Origin: DATJWY01 sp035500775
GTDB lineage: Bacteria; Pseudomonadota; Alphaproteobacteria; Acetobacterales; Acetobacteraceae
Direction of reading: 5' to 3'
NCBI GenBank assembly: GCA_035500775.1
Contig: DATJWY010000260.1
Location: 1-11,538 of the forward strand
DNA: 11,538 nucleotides
The notes under the pieces are model-generated. The model was not told the origin of the DNA, did not search any database, and was given only the letters and a program-made list of their open reading frames with translations. How positions within the stretch are numbered: position 1 is the first letter of the stretch; every line of letters begins with the position of its first letter. Both the position numbers and the translations under genes were made by a program. Below, one piece after another: positions 1 to 6,882 of this stretch.

Positions 1-689
1 TGATCAGCCTGGAGCGCGACATCCTCGCCGAGAATGACCGCTTCGCCGCCGAGAACCGCCGTCATCTCGCGGATGCGCGCACCCTGGCGCTGAACCTCGT
101 CTCCAGCCCCGGCGCCGGCAAGACGACGCTCCTGGTGCGGACCATTGAGGCGCTGCGCGGACGCGCCGCCGTCGCGGTGATCGAGGGCGATCAGCAGACC
201 TCGGCCGATGCCGACCGCATCCGCGCCGCCGGCGCGCCCGCCGTGCAGATCAACACCGGCAAGGGCTGCCATCTCGACGCGCATGCCGTGGGCCACGCGA
301 TGGAGCGCGTCGGCATTCCGGCGGGCGGGGTTCTGTTCATCGAGAATGTCGGCAATCTCGTCTGCCCCGCCGGGTTCGATCTCGGCGAGGCGGCGAAGAT
401 CGTCATCATCTCGGTGACCGAGGGCGAGGACAAGCCGCTCAAATACCCCGACATTTTCGCCGCCGCCCGGCTCGTGATCGTCAACAAGATCGATCTCGCG
501 CCGCATCTCGACGCCGACATCGCGCTGCTCCAGGAGAATGCCCGGCGGGTGAACCCGGCCGTCGATATCCTCACCCTGTCGGCCCGCACCGGCGAGGGCA
601 TGGAGGCGTGGATCGCTTGGCTGCAAGCCCGCCTGCCAGGACAGCCGCGCGCGGCCGGAGCGCCGGCGGCCAGGCAGGCAACGGCCTGA
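1..689 (+). CDS. hypB: Hydrogenase nickel incorporation GTPase HypB (5' end outside window)
   Basis: HypB is a cytoplasmic SIMIBI-class GTPase that, with HypA, inserts nickel into the large subunit of [NiFe] hydrogenase. The reading frame is open from base 3, so the first 228 visible residues lack the true N-terminus, where many HypB proteins carry a nickel-binding or His-rich stretch. Numbering the visible fragment, the P-loop SSPGAGKTT is at residues 34-42, the metal-site motif KGCHLDA at 87-93 (Cys89, His90), ENVGNLVCPAGFD at 114-126 (Cys121, the second metal-site cysteine) and the guanine-specificity motif NKID at 161-164. A GTG at 135 cannot be the start because it lies after the P-loop. 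The C-terminus ends in an Ala/Arg-rich tail. It precedes hypCDE on the same strand but is separated from them by 310 bases holding a stem-loop repeat. Family assignment is secure; only the start is unknown. Confidence 0.96.
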   Translation, partial: ISLERDILAENDRFAAENRRHLADARTLALNLVSSPGAGKTTLLVRTIEALRGRAAVAVIEGDQQTSADADRIRAAGAPAVQINTGKGCHLDAHAVGHAMERVGIPAGGVLFIENVGNLVCPAGFDLGEAAKIVIISVTEGEDKPLKYPDIFAAARLVIVNKIDLAPHLDADIALLQENARRVNPAVDILTLSARTGEGMEAWIAWLQARLPGQPRAAGAPAARQATA

Positions 690-791
690 GCCGGTGGACG
701 CGCGCCCGACGAGGAATTCGACATCTTCACCGCGGAAAGCGGCGAGCGCGCGCTCGAGATCCCGAAGCCCGCTCACTCGTTGTACCAGTGA
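690..791 (+). other. Coding-like tail in the hypB frame after its stop
   Basis: Directly after the hypB TGA the same frame stays open for 33 codons to a second TGA at 789-791. The stretch from 708 reads DEEFDIFTAESGERALEIPK and continues PAHSLYQ. It looks like protein in composition, unlike the Arg/Pro-rich out-of-frame translations common in this GC-rich DNA. There is no ATG, GTG or TTG in this frame after the hypB stop, so it is not an independent gene as it stands. It could be the remnant 3' end of a lost gene, a stop-codon readthrough extension, or chance. I do not recognise the peptide. Confidence 0.3.
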
Positions 792-820
792 ACACAATGA
801 TTAACTTATACCAGCGAGCA
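780..820 (+). repeat. Pair of near-identical 15-mers, 26 bases apart
   Basis: TTGTACCAGTGAACA at 780-794 and TTATACCAGCGAGCA at 806-820 agree at 12 of 15 positions. They are direct repeats in the AT-richer part of the hypB-hypC gap, just before the stem-loop repeat. The first copy overlaps the second TGA of the coding-like tail. They could be paired protein-binding sites or a short local duplication. The second contains a TATACC that resembles a -10 hexamer, but I find no -35 element at normal spacing. Confidence 0.35.
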
Positions 821-846
821 GAAAGGTCGACCTATTCAATGAAGCT

Positions 847-964
847 GCGGGGCTCTGCCCCGCACCCCGCTGGGGGCAGCGCCCCCAGACCCGCACAAGT
901 TTGGAATCATTATCGAAAAGGGGTCTGGGGCCGACGGCCCCAGGTCCAGGGGCGAAGCCCCTGG
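847..964 (+). repeat. Composite GC-rich stem-loop repeat, copy 1
   Basis: Four perfect inverted repeats follow one another: a 7-bp stem at 847-853/857-863 (loop TCT), an 8-bp stem at 870-877/881-888 (loop AGC), an 8-bp stem CTGGGGCC/GGCCCCAG at 925-932/936-943 (loop GAC) and an 8-bp stem CCAGGGGC/GCCCCTGG at 946-953/957-964 (loop GAA). An AT-richer linker with TTTGGAAT at 900-907 lies between the second and third stems. The same modules in the same order and orientation occur at 3542-3672, and the first module recurs at 11490-11508. This copy lies between hypB and hypC. It could fold in RNA and weaken or end transcription after hypB, but no U-tract follows any stem, so a standard intrinsic terminator is not shown. 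Confidence 0.85.
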
Positions 965-999
965 CCTTTCAGGTGGGTCAATCAATTAGGAATACGCCC

Positions 1000-1278
1000 A
1001 TGTGCCTTGGCATTCCCGCCCGCATCGTCGCGATCAGCGACACGGAGCGGTTTCTGGCGATCGCCGAAATCGCTGGCATTCGCCGGGAAGTGAACATCAC
1101 CTGCGTGGTGGAGGATGACGCGCGGGTGGAGGATTGCGTCGGCATCTGGGTGCTGGTGCATGTCGGCTTCGCCATGGCCCGCATCGACGAGACGGAGGCC
1201 GCGGCGACGCTCGCGGCGCTCGATGCGCTCGGCGAGGCCGAGGCGGCGCGCGCCGAACTCGCGCAGGGGGCCACCTGA
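1000..1278 (+). CDS. hypC: Hydrogenase maturation chaperone HypC
   Basis: HypC (HypC/HupF family) is a small cytoplasmic chaperone. It pairs with HypD while the Fe(CN)2CO unit is built, then carries it to the hydrogenase large-subunit precursor. The 92-residue product begins MCLGIPARIV, and the Cys right after the initiator Met is the conserved iron-binding residue of the family. The conserved VLVHVGFAMARID segment follows around residues 51-63, and the size fits the usual 75-95 residues. The start is fixed by the MCLGIP motif and by AGGA at 988-991, eight bases upstream. An in-frame extension back to 901 runs through the stem-loop repeat and is not credible. The C-terminal 25 residues are Ala/Glu-rich and probably helical. 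The stop TGA overlaps the hypD ATG, so the two are probably translationally coupled. Confidence 0.96.
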   Translation: MCLGIPARIVAISDTERFLAIAEIAGIRREVNITCVVEDDARVEDCVGIWVLVHVGFAMARIDETEAAATLAALDALGEAEAARAELAQGAT

Positions 1279-2444
1279 TGACCGAAACGGATCACATCGC
1301 GCCGTTCCGCGATCCGGCCCGCGCCGCGGCGCTGCTCGCGCACATCGCCCGCCTCGCCGACCAGCTCGGCGCGACGCCGGAGGCGCCGCTCCCCATCATG
1401 GAGATTTGCGGCGGCCACACCCATGCGATCTTCCGCTACGGCCTCGACCGACTGGTGCATCCCGGCATCGAGTTCGTGCACGGCCCCGGCTGCCCGGTCT
1501 GCGTGCTGCCGATGGCGCGGGTGGATGAATGCGTCGCCCTCGCGGAACAGCCCAATGTCACCATGACGAGTTTCGGCGACGCTATGCGCGTGCCCGGCCA
1601 TCGCGGCAGCCTGATCGAGGCGCGGGCGCGCGGCGCGGATATCCGCATCGTCTATTCCCCGCTCGACGCGCTGGCGCTGGCGCGGCGGATGCCGGACCGC
1701 GAGATCATCTTCTTCGGCCTCGGCTTCGAGACGACGACCCCGGCGACCGCGCTCGCGCTGCTCCAGGCCGAGCGCGAGGGGCTGACCAATTTCTCCCTGT
1801 TCTGCAACCACATCACCGTACCGCCGCCGCTGCGCGCCCTGCTTGAGGACCCAGCCTGCCGGCTGCATGGCTTTATTGGGCCGGGCCATGTCAGCATGGT
1901 GATCGGCCTCGCGCCGTATCGCTTCATCGCCGAGGAATTCCGCCGCCCGATCGCGATCGCCGGGTTCGAGCCGATCGACCTGCTGCACGCGCTCTGCATG
2001 GTGCTGACACAGCGCGCCGAGGGACGCGCCGAGGTGGAGAACCAGTATGGCCGGGTGGTGCCGCCGCACGGCAACACGCGGGCGCTGGAGGCGATCGAGA
2101 CCGTGTTCGAGCCGCGCGAGCGCTTCGAATGGCGCGGCCTCGGCGAGATCGACCACTCGGGCCTGCGTATCCGCCCGCGCTTTACCCGCTTCGACGCCGA
2201 GGCGCGTTACGGCATCGGCTATGGCGCCAGCGCGCCGCGCAACGTGCCGGAGATCCCGGGCGCGCGCTGCGGCGACGTGGTGAAGGGAGCGCTGAAGCCG
2301 CCTTCCTGCCCGCTCTTCGGCACGGTCTGCACGCCGCGGACACCGGTCGGGGCGCTGATGGTTTCCAGCGAGGGGGCCTGCGCCGCGTACCACCAATATG
2401 CGGGAAGCCGTCCGGAGGCGCCCTCGCCGGCGCGCGCCGCCTGA
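1278..2444 (+). CDS. hypD: Hydrogenase maturation iron-sulfur protein HypD
   Basis: HypD is the [4Fe-4S] scaffold on which, with HypC, the Fe(CN)2CO group of [NiFe] hydrogenase is assembled, using cyanide groups handed over by HypE. The 388-residue product shows all the family landmarks: MEICGGHTHA at 41-50 with Cys44, GPGCPVC at 69-75 with the Cys72/Cys75 pair, GFETTTPATA at 149-158, GFIGPGHVS at 198-206, GFEPIDLLHAL at 229-239, and the C-terminal cluster cysteines Cys331, Cys344, Cys351 and Cys368 in CGDVVKG, PPSCPLFGTVC and EGAC. The start ATG overlaps the hypC stop, and AGGGGG at 1265-1270 gives a ribosome site at seven bases. It overlaps hypE by one base. The last dozen residues are a low-complexity tail beyond the usual family end. 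Confidence 0.97.
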   Translation: MTETDHIAPFRDPARAAALLAHIARLADQLGATPEAPLPIMEICGGHTHAIFRYGLDRLVHPGIEFVHGPGCPVCVLPMARVDECVALAEQPNVTMTSFGDAMRVPGHRGSLIEARARGADIRIVYSPLDALALARRMPDREIIFFGLGFETTTPATALALLQAEREGLTNFSLFCNHITVPPPLRALLEDPACRLHGFIGPGHVSMVIGLAPYRFIAEEFRRPIAIAGFEPIDLLHALCMVLTQRAEGRAEVENQYGRVVPPHGNTRALEAIETVFEPRERFEWRGLGEIDHSGLRIRPRFTRFDAEARYGIGYGASAPRNVPEIPGARCGDVVKGALKPPSCPLFGTVCTPRTPVGALMVSSEGACAAYHQYAGSRPEAPSPARAA

Positions 2445-3481
2445 TGCGCCGCCTGGCACCCTCCGGCCCGGTCACGCTCGCGCATGGCGGCGGCGGCACG
2501 GCGATGCGCGATCTGGTGGACAGCGTGTTCGTCGAGACGTTCGACAATCCCGAGCTGCGCCGTCTGGACGATCAGGCGCGGCTCGACATCGCCGGGCTTG
2601 CCGCCGCGGGTGGCCGCCTCGCCTTCAGCACTGACGGCTTCGTGGTCCGGCCGCTGTTCTTTCCGGGCGGCGACATCGGCAAGCTCGCGGTCTGCGGCAC
2701 GGTGAACGATCTCGCGGTCGGCGGCGCCCGGCCGCTCTATCTGTCCTGCGCCGTCATCATCGAGGAAGGGTTCGACATCGCCACGCTGCGCCGGATCGCC
2801 GCCTCGATGCGGGAAGCGGCGGCGGAAGCCGGGGTGACGATCGTGACCGGCGATACCAAGGTGGTCGAGCGCGGCGCCGCCGATCAGCTGTTCATCACCT
2901 CCGCCGGGGTGGGCCTGGTGCCGCCCGGCCGCGCCCTTTCGGCGAGCGCGGCGCGGCCGGGCGACGTAGTATTGGTGAACGGCCCGCTCGGCGAGCACGG
3001 CGCGGCGATCCTGGCCGCGCGCGGCGAACTCGCCATCGACGCGCCGATCGCGAGCGATTGCCGGCCGCTGCACGGGTTGATGGAAACGCTGCTCGCCGCC
3101 GCCCCCGGCACACGCTGCGCCCGCGACGCAACCCGTGGCGGCGCGGCGGCGGTGCTGAACGAGATCGCGGAAACCTCGGGCGTCGCCATCCGCATCGACG
3201 AGCCCGCCTTGCCGCTGCGCCCGGCGTTGCGCGGTTTCTGCGAGCTGCTCGGCTTCGATCCGCTCTACCTCGCCAATGAGGGCACGCTGCTCGCCTTCGT
3301 GCCGCCCGGAGAGGCGGTGGCGGCGCTGGCGGCGATGCAATCCCATCCGTACGGGCGCGAGGCCCGCGCGATCGGGGAGGTCATCGCCGGCCGGGCGGGC
3401 ATGGTCACGTTGCGGACCAGCTTCGGCGGCGAGCGGCTGATCGACATGCTGGTCGGGGACCAGTTGCCGCGGATTTGTTGA
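2444..3481 (+). CDS. hypE: Carbamoyl-phosphate-derived cyanide donor HypE
   Basis: HypE is an ATP-dependent dehydratase of the PurM/AIR-synthase-like fold. The HypF carbamoyltransferase loads a carbamoyl group on its C-terminal Cys, HypE converts it to thiocyanate, and the cyanide passes to the HypC-HypD iron centre. The 345-residue product has LAHGGGGTAM at 12-21, FSTDGFVV at 61-68 and GTVNDLAVGGARP at 85-97, typical of the nucleotide-binding half. It ends exactly in the conserved PRIC, whose Cys345 is the acceptor. The start ATG shares its A with the hypD stop (TGATG). The nearest GGAGG is about 25 bases upstream, so translation probably depends on coupling to hypD. Longer in-frame readings back to 2129 lie inside hypD and are not real. 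HypF, its required partner, is not in this window. Confidence 0.97.
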   Translation: MRRLAPSGPVTLAHGGGGTAMRDLVDSVFVETFDNPELRRLDDQARLDIAGLAAAGGRLAFSTDGFVVRPLFFPGGDIGKLAVCGTVNDLAVGGARPLYLSCAVIIEEGFDIATLRRIAASMREAAAEAGVTIVTGDTKVVERGAADQLFITSAGVGLVPPGRALSASAARPGDVVLVNGPLGEHGAAILAARGELAIDAPIASDCRPLHGLMETLLAAAPGTRCARDATRGGAAAVLNEIAETSGVAIRIDEPALPLRPALRGFCELLGFDPLYLANEGTLLAFVPPGEAVAALAAMQSHPYGREARAIGEVIAGRAGMVTLRTSFGGERLIDMLVGDQLPRIC

Positions 3482-3490
3482 TGATTCTTG

Positions 3491-3501
3491 TGGTCAGACC
3501 A
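3491..3501. promoter_or_regulatory. TGGTCAGACCA palindrome after hypE
   Basis: A perfect 5-1-5 inverted repeat ten bases after the hypE stop. The pattern TGGT-N3-ACCA resembles operators of FadR/GntR-family regulators. The position is unusual for an operator, since the site lies between convergent genes with no obvious promoter. A chance palindrome of this length is possible. Confidence 0.2.
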
Positions 3502-3541
3502 ACGGCCTTAAATCAGCGGCCTTATGTCTTGACCGCTGGAA

Positions 3542-3672
3542 GACCAGGGGGCTTTGCCCCCTGGTCCCCCACTGGGGCCTTGAGGCCCCAGACCCCCCAA
3601 CCATTTGATTTCTTTAAGTTCATGGGGTCTGGGGCCGTACGGCCCCAGCGGGTCCAGGGGCGGAGCCCCTGG
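3542..3672 (+). repeat. Composite GC-rich stem-loop repeat, copy 2, between convergent genes
   Basis: Four inverted repeats: an 11-bp stem at 3542-3552/3556-3566 (loop TTT), an 8-bp stem CTGGGGCC/GGCCCCAG at 3572-3579/3584-3591, the same stem sequences again at 3629-3636/3641-3648 (loop GTAC, a full 20-base palindrome), and CCAGGGGC/GCCCCTGG at 3654-3661/3665-3672 (loop GGA). A linker containing TTTGATTTCTTTAAG separates stems two and three. Module order and orientation match copy 1 at 847-964. It fills the 202-base spacer between hypE (plus) and the glycosyltransferase gene (minus), so as RNA it would fold at the 3' end of both transcripts. A bidirectional terminator role is plausible but inferred. 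Confidence 0.85.
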
Positions 3673-3683
3673 CCTTCTGACGC

Positions 3684-6572
3684 CTACGCCAGCCCCGGCA
3701 TCACGCGCGGCGCGTGCATCACCCGGCACTCCCCGTCTTCCCGCAACACGTGATCCTGCGCGGCGACGGTAAGATTGGGATTATAGAACGGATCCCCGCC
3801 TTCGATCATCGCCTTCCAGCGCGTGCGCATCAGCTCGGTATCCTCGGGGTGCAGGATCTGCCGTGTCTCGCCGCGCGTCGCTGATTCGTAGTGGAACAGC
3901 ACCGTCGCGCCGTCATACAGCACCTTCAGCCCGATCTGCCCCACGCGCAGGCAGAGATCGGTGTCATTGAAGCCGACAGCGAGTTCCTCGTCGAAGCCGC
4001 CGACCGCCTCGAACACCGAGCGGCGCATGATCATGCAGGCGGCGGTGACGGCGGAGAAATCCCGCACCGCCGTCAGCGAGGCGTTGTAGCCGATCTCGCG
4101 CGTGCCGGCTTCATCCGCATAGGCGCGGGCGAGCTTGAAGGCGTGATCGGCGGAACCGTTGAAGCCGATGATCACGCCGGCATGCTGCACCCGCTTGTCG
4201 GCGTAGAGCAGCAGCGGGCCGACGATGCCGACTTCCTCGCGATGCGCGAGGCTGCGCAGCCGGTCGATGCAGCCTTCCTGCAAGACCTCGATATCGTTGT
4301 TGAGGAACAGCACATAGGCCGCGTCCTCGCCATGCAGCGCCACGGCCTGGTTGTTCATGCGGGCATAGTTGAACGGCCCGCTATACGGCATCACCACATG
4401 CCGGTCGGCGATCTCGTCGAGATAGGCGCGGGTCTCCGGATCGTCGGATTCATGGTCGATGACGACGATGCGGTAATTGATCCCGACCGAGAAACGATCG
4501 ACCGATTCCACGCAGGTCCGCAGCAGATCGACCCGGTTCTTGGTCGGAATGACAACCAGGATCAGCCCATCATCCGGCTGCCAGTCGATATGGAATTGGT
4601 TGAATGACGCGCCGTTCCGCACGACGGCGCCGCGCCCCGCGCGGTCGAGATGACGCTGGATCGCCTCGCGCGTCGCCGTCATCACCTCGTCCTGCCGGCT
4701 GTGCCCCGTGCTGCTGCCATGCGTGCGCCAACGATACAGTACCGCCGGGATATGGGCGACGCTGCGCGACGCCTCGATGACGCGCAGCACGAAATCGACA
4801 TCGGCGGAGATGCGCATCGTTTCGTCCCAGCCGCCGATGCGCTGCGCGAGCGTGGTGCGAACGACGAGCATGTGCACGAAATACGGATGCGACAGGTAGT
4901 AATCGTAGGAAAAGGCCGGGCGGCAGCGAACGTCCAGGATCTCGTTCAGCGACTCGCCGGTCAGCACCTCGTCGGAATAGAGCATGTCGGCATCGGTTTC
5001 CCGGGCCGCGCGCAGGATCTGCCAGACCGCGTCCGGCTCCAGCGCGTCGTCATGATCCATGAAGGCGACATGCTCGAACCGGGCGGCGCGCAGGCCGAAA
5101 TTGACCGCGCGGGCGATGCCGAGATTCTCCGCCGACGGAATCACGCGGAAACGCCGGTCATGCTGCGCATAGACGCGCAGCACCTCCCTGACATGGACCG
5201 CCGTGGAGCCGTCATCGACGCAGATCAGTTCCCAATGGTCGCACCACTGGCCGCGCAGGCTGTCCAGCGCCTCGATCAGCCATTGGCGCGGCGTATTGTG
5301 CACCGGCATGATGATGGAAAGGCCCTGCTCGCCCGCCGCATGGTTCAGCCGCCGCTTGAGCCGCGGCAGCACGCGGGGAGGAACTGCCTCACGCCGGCGC
5401 AGGAAACGCACGATGCTGGGGTTGGGCGCGACCACGGCGGGGGAACCGGGCAGCACGTAATCCGTGCCGGCCACGCGGATCGCGAGCGGATGGCCGATCA
5501 GCGCTGGGAAATGCGGCGAGAGATCGATACGGAAGGCGCAATGGCCGCCGGCGAGATCGGCGTCCAGCAGATCGCCGCGGAACAGCCGCGCCTCCGCGAC
5601 GCCGAGCACCGAGCCGTCCGGCCCGATCGCCTCGACGACGAGCTTGCGCCCGGGCTCCCGGCGATCCAGCACCCAGCCATGCGCGGCGGTGCCGCGGACG
5701 CCGTCGAAATTGCCGAGCAGCGTGGAGACGGGGCGCGGGCGCAGCGGACTGCCGGCCAGATGGATCGAGGTGCCGGAGAGCACCGCCTCGATCACCCGCG
5801 GCCGGCCTCCCTCCGCCGGATCGAGCGGCGGCAGCGGCGAGCAGAAGCTGCCATATCCGTCGCCAACCCCGGCACTGGCGAGATCCTGCCGGAACAGATG
5901 CGCCGGCACGGTGCGCACCAGCTCGCCATCCACCAGGATGTCGATGGTGAGGCGGCGTTTCGGTTCGATGAAATCGACCGCCCAGCCCGTGGCCTCGCCG
6001 CCTTCCACCTGATCGAGATGGCCGGTGAGGCCGATCGCCTGCGCCGTCACCCGCACACCGGCGTCCGGCACGGTCAGGCCGCCGATCGAGAAGTCGAGAT
6101 CCCAGGTCGCGCCGTACGGCACCAGGGTCAGCCAGGCGGCCAGGAAGCGGTACGACTGATCTTCTGGTCCCCGGTGCGCGAAACCGCGGGCGACCAGCAC
6201 GGGACCGTAACGCAGTTCCACGGCGATGAAGGGCGCGAGCGACGGAAGCACGGTAAAGCCGCCGGCGATGCCGGCGCGGCTCACCTCCAGCGGACGGAGC
6301 GCGAGGCCGTAATGGGCGGCGAGGTCGAACGGACGGGACAGCAGCGACCGTCCGCTGGCGAGATCGATCAGGTCGAGATGCCGGGCGAGCAGGTGGTCCG
6401 GGAGGGGGTAGCGGAAGCGTGCCTGCCGCTTGCGCGGCTGCAGCGGCACGAGCCCCTGGAACCGTCCGTCCAGCAACAGGCCGAACGGCGGCACCCCTTC
6501 GGGAGGGGCGGGAAGAAGGCCGTTGATCTCGCCCGTTGCGGAAACGACGATCTCGGGAACCAAACGGGCCAT
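3684..6572 (-). CDS. Large glycosyltransferase with two GT2 modules and repeat-containing N-terminus
   Basis: This 962-residue protein is probably a cytoplasmic or membrane-associated enzyme adding two sugars, or one sugar repeatedly, to a surface glycan. The first GT2 (GT-A) module is about residues 417-640, with LSIIMPVHNTP, CVDDGS at 451-456 and the metal/nucleotide motif MDHDD at 505-509. The second is about 668-900, with VVIPTKNR at 673-680, FLNND at 756-760, and GGFDEELAVGFNDTDLCLR at 858-876. No membrane segment or signal peptide is evident. Residues 1-410 lack a catalytic motif and hold degenerate repeats at about 184-277 and 287-377, each with GW-x-x-D, EP-x-R, a short DG turn and a lfR-x-DL segment; residues 14-82 may be a third copy. 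The start MARLVPEIV is supported by GGAGG at 6579-6583, six bases upstream; a longer reading to 6812 has no such site. Donor and acceptor sugars cannot be read from the sequence; the divergent rml operon makes rhamnose a plausible donor. Confidence 0.9.
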   Translation of the reverse strand: MARLVPEIVVSATGEINGLLPAPPEGVPPFGLLLDGRFQGLVPLQPRKRQARFRYPLPDHLLARHLDLIDLASGRSLLSRPFDLAAHYGLALRPLEVSRAGIAGGFTVLPSLAPFIAVELRYGPVLVARGFAHRGPEDQSYRFLAAWLTLVPYGATWDLDFSIGGLTVPDAGVRVTAQAIGLTGHLDQVEGGEATGWAVDFIEPKRRLTIDILVDGELVRTVPAHLFRQDLASAGVGDGYGSFCSPLPPLDPAEGGRPRVIEAVLSGTSIHLAGSPLRPRPVSTLLGNFDGVRGTAAHGWVLDRREPGRKLVVEAIGPDGSVLGVAEARLFRGDLLDADLAGGHCAFRIDLSPHFPALIGHPLAIRVAGTDYVLPGSPAVVAPNPSIVRFLRRREAVPPRVLPRLKRRLNHAAGEQGLSIIMPVHNTPRQWLIEALDSLRGQWCDHWELICVDDGSTAVHVREVLRVYAQHDRRFRVIPSAENLGIARAVNFGLRAARFEHVAFMDHDDALEPDAVWQILRAARETDADMLYSDEVLTGESLNEILDVRCRPAFSYDYYLSHPYFVHMLVVRTTLAQRIGGWDETMRISADVDFVLRVIEASRSVAHIPAVLYRWRTHGSSTGHSRQDEVMTATREAIQRHLDRAGRGAVVRNGASFNQFHIDWQPDDGLILVVIPTKNRVDLLRTCVESVDRFSVGINYRIVVIDHESDDPETRAYLDEIADRHVVMPYSGPFNYARMNNQAVALHGEDAAYVLFLNNDIEVLQEGCIDRLRSLAHREEVGIVGPLLLYADKRVQHAGVIIGFNGSADHAFKLARAYADEAGTREIGYNASLTAVRDFSAVTAACMIMRRSVFEAVGGFDEELAVGFNDTDLCLRVGQIGLKVLYDGATVLFHYESATRGETRQILHPEDTELMRTRWKAMIEGGDPFYNPNLTVAAQDHVLREDGECRVMHAPRVMPGLA

Positions 6573-6733
6573 GCCTTGCCTCCAGGGAACCGACGCCCCT
6601 GGGTAGATCGGCTTGCGGGGATATGCCAACCCCCGATCGCGCCGCGGCGCAACAGAATTAACCCGTCTTATTCGCGGGAAACGGCCGATATGCGGGAAAC
6701 CCATGCGGCACAAGGGGGCGGAGCGTTCGGGGT

Positions 6734-6750
6734 GTGGCAAAATTTGCCAC
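6734..6750. promoter_or_regulatory. Perfect 8-1-8 palindrome, candidate operator
   Basis: GTGGCAAAATTTGCCAC is a perfect inverted repeat with a single central base. The one-base centre is too tight for an RNA hairpin loop, so binding of a dimeric transcription factor to DNA is the better explanation. It lies 162 bases upstream of the glycosyltransferase start and 257 bases upstream of rfbB, inside the divergent intergenic region. I cannot assign it to a known regulator. Confidence 0.5.
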
Positions 6751-6790
6751 GACCGGTTTGTGAATACCCCATTGTTAACGCACACTTTTA

Positions 6791-6819
6791 TTGCGTTCGG
6801 CGGCAGTCCCATGAATAAG
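6791..6819 (+). promoter_or_regulatory. Weak sigma70-like promoter candidate for the rfb operon
   Basis: TTGCGT at 6791-6796 and AATAAG at 6814-6819 are separated by 17 bases. The matches to TTGACA and TATAAT are three and four of six, so this is only the best of several weak candidates. It would give an untranslated leader of roughly 180 bases before rfbB containing the direct repeats at 6883-6943. Confidence 0.2.
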
Positions 6820-6882
6820 GTGGGTTAAAGAACTTGGTGGCCGCAACCCGTTCACGCCCCCACGCGGGACGACGCCGGGGCG

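Noticed and set aside
840..970. CRISPR-like array or IS end
   Set aside because: The repeats are adjacent inverted stems of different sequence without regular spacers, and no transposase, terminal inverted repeat pair or cas gene is present.
608..1093. Plus-strand open frame running from hypB through the repeat into hypC
   Set aside because: It overlaps both flanking genes out of frame and is made largely of translated repeat sequence.
978..2459. 493-codon open frame on the minus strand over hypC and hypD
   Set aside because: It is an Arg/Ala-rich shadow opposite two genes with all family cysteines in place.
3475..3753. Plus-strand open frame in the hypE to glycosyltransferase spacer
   Set aside because: It is mostly translated stem-loop repeat and ends antisense to the glycosyltransferase C-terminus.
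6734..6750. Sigma54 promoter reading of the palindrome
   Set aside because: The GG and GC dinucleotides of TGGC and TTGC are two bases closer than the -24/-12 spacing requires.
4650..6818. 722-codon open frame on the plus strand, opposite the large glycosyltransferase gene
   Set aside because: It lies antisense to a gene with clear GT2 motifs and reads as Arg/Asp/His/Gln-rich low-complexity protein with no recognisable motif, as expected of a complementary-strand shadow in GC-rich DNA.
6656..6828. CtrA-like sites built on the TTAA tetramers
   Set aside because: TTAACCCGTCTTATT and TTAACGCACACTTTT are only partial matches to TTAA-N7-TTAA, and such tetramers are expected in this AT-richer stretch.
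6811..6828. Short leader peptide MNKVG upstream of rfbB
   Set aside because: It has five codons, no ribosome site and no attenuator-type codon run, so nothing distinguishes it from chance.
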